Origin: Peptococcaceae bacterium UBA5356
GTDB lineage: Bacteria; Bacillota; Peptococcia; DRI-13; DTU073
Assembly (NCBI GenBank): GCA_002407935.1
Contig: DHPU01000024.1
Location: 1-13,769, forward strand
Direction: 5' to 3'
Length of the DNA stretch: 13,769 nucleotides
Part shown: positions 12,552 to 13,769 of the stretch, piece after piece
Numbering within the stretch: position 1 is the first letter of the stretch
Layout: each line of letters starts with the position of its first letter
Made by a program: the position numbers and the translations under genes
The notes under the pieces: generated by a model
Databases searched by the model: none
Told to the model about the DNA's origin: nothing
Seen by the model: the letters and a program-made list of their open reading frames with translations, nothing else

Positions 12552-13718
12552 TTAAAGCAACTGGTTTTTGGCGGAAAGAAGCTTGTTTAAGGTCTTTAAG
12601 GTAAACTCGATTTCTTCCTTAGTATTAAAATGGCTAAAGCTGAAGCGGACTGTGCCCTGCGGAAAGGTGCCAAGTGTTTTGTGGGCGGAGGGAGCACAAT
12701 GTAGGCCGCATCGGGTTAAAATATGGTAATCCTTAGCTAGCCGGTAAGCAATTTCGGCACTGTCCTGGCGGGGAAAGTCAAGGGAGACGATAGGGGTTCT
12801 GTTGTACGTATCGGCAGAACCAATTATTTTTATTCCTTCAATGTTTTTTATTCCTTGTAGGAAGTAATCTGTTAGAAAAAGTTCTCTTTCTCGGATGTTT
12901 CTAAGTCCTTTTTGGAAGAGATATTTTATTGCCGCATTTAGGCCGTAGATACCAGGGATGTTCATTGTTCCCGCTTCGAATTTATCGGGTAGCTGCTGAG
13001 GCTGGCTTTCATGTTCGGAAAAGCTGCCGGTACCGCCTTCAATTAAGGGAGCAAGGACTGTAGCTAGTTGCTTATTAATAAGCAACCCTCCAGTTCCCAT
13101 TGGACCCAAGAGGCCTTTGTGACCGGTAAAGGTAAGGGCATCAGCTCTTAGTTCAGTAAAGTCCAGATCTAAAAAACCTGCAGTTTGAGCACTGTCGATG
13201 ATAAAAAAGATTTTTTTCTCACGGCAGAAACGCCCCACTTCTTTAAGGGGCAAGATAGAGCCACAGACATTGGAGGCGTGGGTCATGATGATGGCTTTAG
13301 TATTGGGTTGATACAGTTTAGGAAGGGCAGCTAAGTCTAGGGTTCCTTCTTTCGAGCAGGGGACTGGGGAAACAGTAACGCCATTAGCCATAAGGGAATG
13401 AAGTGGCCTTATGACGGCATTATGCTCCAGAGAAGAAATCAGGACATGGTCGCCCGGGTGGAGAAGTCCCTTGATGACAATATTTAAACTTTCGGTAATG
13501 TTTTTTGTAAAAACAACGTTAGCAGGATCAGGATAATGGAAAAGGGCACAGAGCAGTTCCCTTGTTTCCATAACGGTATTGGCCGCAGAAAAAGAACTAT
13601 CATATAAGCCTCTGTTAATATTTGTGCCAATGTTAACCAGAAAATGATTTATTTGTTCAACTACTTCCGGGGGTTTGGGGAAAGAAGTAGCAGCATTGTC
13701 AAAGTATAAATCAGCCAT
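12552..13718 (-). CDS. Cysteine desulfurase family protein (class V aminotransferase, EF2568 type)
   Basis: This is a PLP enzyme of 388 aa related to cysteine desulfurases and selenocysteine lyases, which remove sulfur or selenium from (seleno)cysteine. Seen: the N-terminal YFDNAATSFPKPPEV, the PLP-stacking His99 in SSLEHNAV, MTHASNVCG, Asp175/Gln178 in IIDSAQTAG, the Schiff-base Lys201 in FTGHKGLLGPMGTGG, and Cys341 in RCGLHCAPSAHKT, the likely sulfur-accepting cysteine, followed by the GTVRFSFSHFNT C-terminal pattern. The subfamily is the EF2568-like clade (TIGR01977), distinct from IscS and SufS. AAAGGAGAG lies about 11 bases before the ATG. The gene is convergent with ttcA, and no terminator is obvious between them. 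No scaffold (iscU/sufU) gene is adjacent. Its substrate is uncertain. Confidence 0.92.
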   Translation of the reverse strand: MADLYFDNAATSFPKPPEVVEQINHFLVNIGTNINRGLYDSSFSAANTVMETRELLCALFHYPDPANVVFTKNITESLNIVIKGLLHPGDHVLISSLEHNAVIRPLHSLMANGVTVSPVPCSKEGTLDLAALPKLYQPNTKAIIMTHASNVCGSILPLKEVGRFCREKKIFFIIDSAQTAGFLDLDFTELRADALTFTGHKGLLGPMGTGGLLINKQLATVLAPLIEGGTGSFSEHESQPQQLPDKFEAGTMNIPGIYGLNAAIKYLFQKGLRNIRERELFLTDYFLQGIKNIEGIKIIGSADTYNRTPIVSLDFPRQDSAEIAYRLAKDYHILTRCGLHCAPSAHKTLGTFPQGTVRFSFSHFNTKEEIEFTLKTLNKLLSAKNQLL

Positions 13719-13755
13719 TTATATTTTCACTCTCCTTTATATTTTCATCTAGTTC

Positions 13756-13761
13756 ATTATA
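13756..13761 (-). promoter_or_regulatory. Consensus -10 box upstream of the cysteine desulfurase-like gene
   Basis: On the - strand the sequence is TATAAT exactly, about 38 bases before the ATG at 13718. The -35 box would lie beyond the end of the window, so the promoter is only half visible. Confidence 0.45.
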
Positions 13762-13769
13762 TATTATCA

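Noticed and set aside
12528..12599. A short + frame reading GKLTGKLKQLVFGGKKLV after the cupin remnant
   Set aside because: It lies mostly opposite the end of the convergent aminotransferase gene, lacks a proper ribosome site, and does not resemble a cupin continuation.

Overview
The window reads as chromosomal DNA of a low-GC, spore-forming-type anaerobic Firmicute, most likely Clostridia of the Peptococcaceae kind. The reasons are strong AGGAGG-type ribosome binding sites, frequent TTG/GTG starts, AT-rich spacers, a UPF0182 giant membrane protein, a TtcA-like PP-loop enzyme and an EF2568-type class V aminotransferase. The taxonomic assignment is inference. No rRNA, tRNA, CRISPR array, transposase or phage gene was seen.

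Layout. (1) 31-3547, all +: a two-domain NAD+ synthetase (nadE) that has lost its glutaminase cysteine, a DEAD-box-family RNA helicase with a DEID motif, a 9-bp tandem repeat, and an unknown 114-aa helical protein closed by a terminator. (2) 3614-7577, +: a 925-aa UPF0182 membrane protein, then signal peptidase I (lepB) with its own promoter, tightly followed by a YaiI/YqxD (DUF188) protein and a multi-hairpin terminator region. (3) 7690-9763, +: an unrecognised six-gene cluster. It holds a 94-aa helical protein, two helical proteins that share a C-terminal region, and three small single-pass membrane proteins, two of them below 45 aa. A perfect 19-bp bidirectional terminator ends it. (4) 9815-10241, -: an eight-cysteine double zinc-ribbon protein with a recognisable promoter and a ~120-nt folded leader that partly pairs its own Shine-Dalgarno sequence. 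(5) 10323-12543, +: a CmpB-type four-helix membrane protein, tRNA m7G46 methyltransferase (trmB), a TtcA-like tRNA thiolation PP-loop enzyme, and a broken cupin gene overlapping the end of ttcA. (6) 12552-13718, -: a cysteine-desulfurase-like PLP enzyme convergent with ttcA.

How they fit together. The conserved genes are housekeeping: NAD synthesis, RNA remodelling, protein export and tRNA modification. A sulfur-transfer PP-loop enzyme next to a cysteine-desulfurase-like enzyme is suggestive of sulfur trafficking, but they are convergent and not an operon. The most novel stretch is the 7.7-9.8 kb cluster, whose two helical paralogues and short FPG-ending membrane peptides look like parts of one small envelope- or spore-associated system. 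That function is inference from composition only. The clearest sequence-level anomalies are the Cys-to-Gly change at the NadE glutaminase nucleophile and the cupin remnant with UGA at a conserved Trp.
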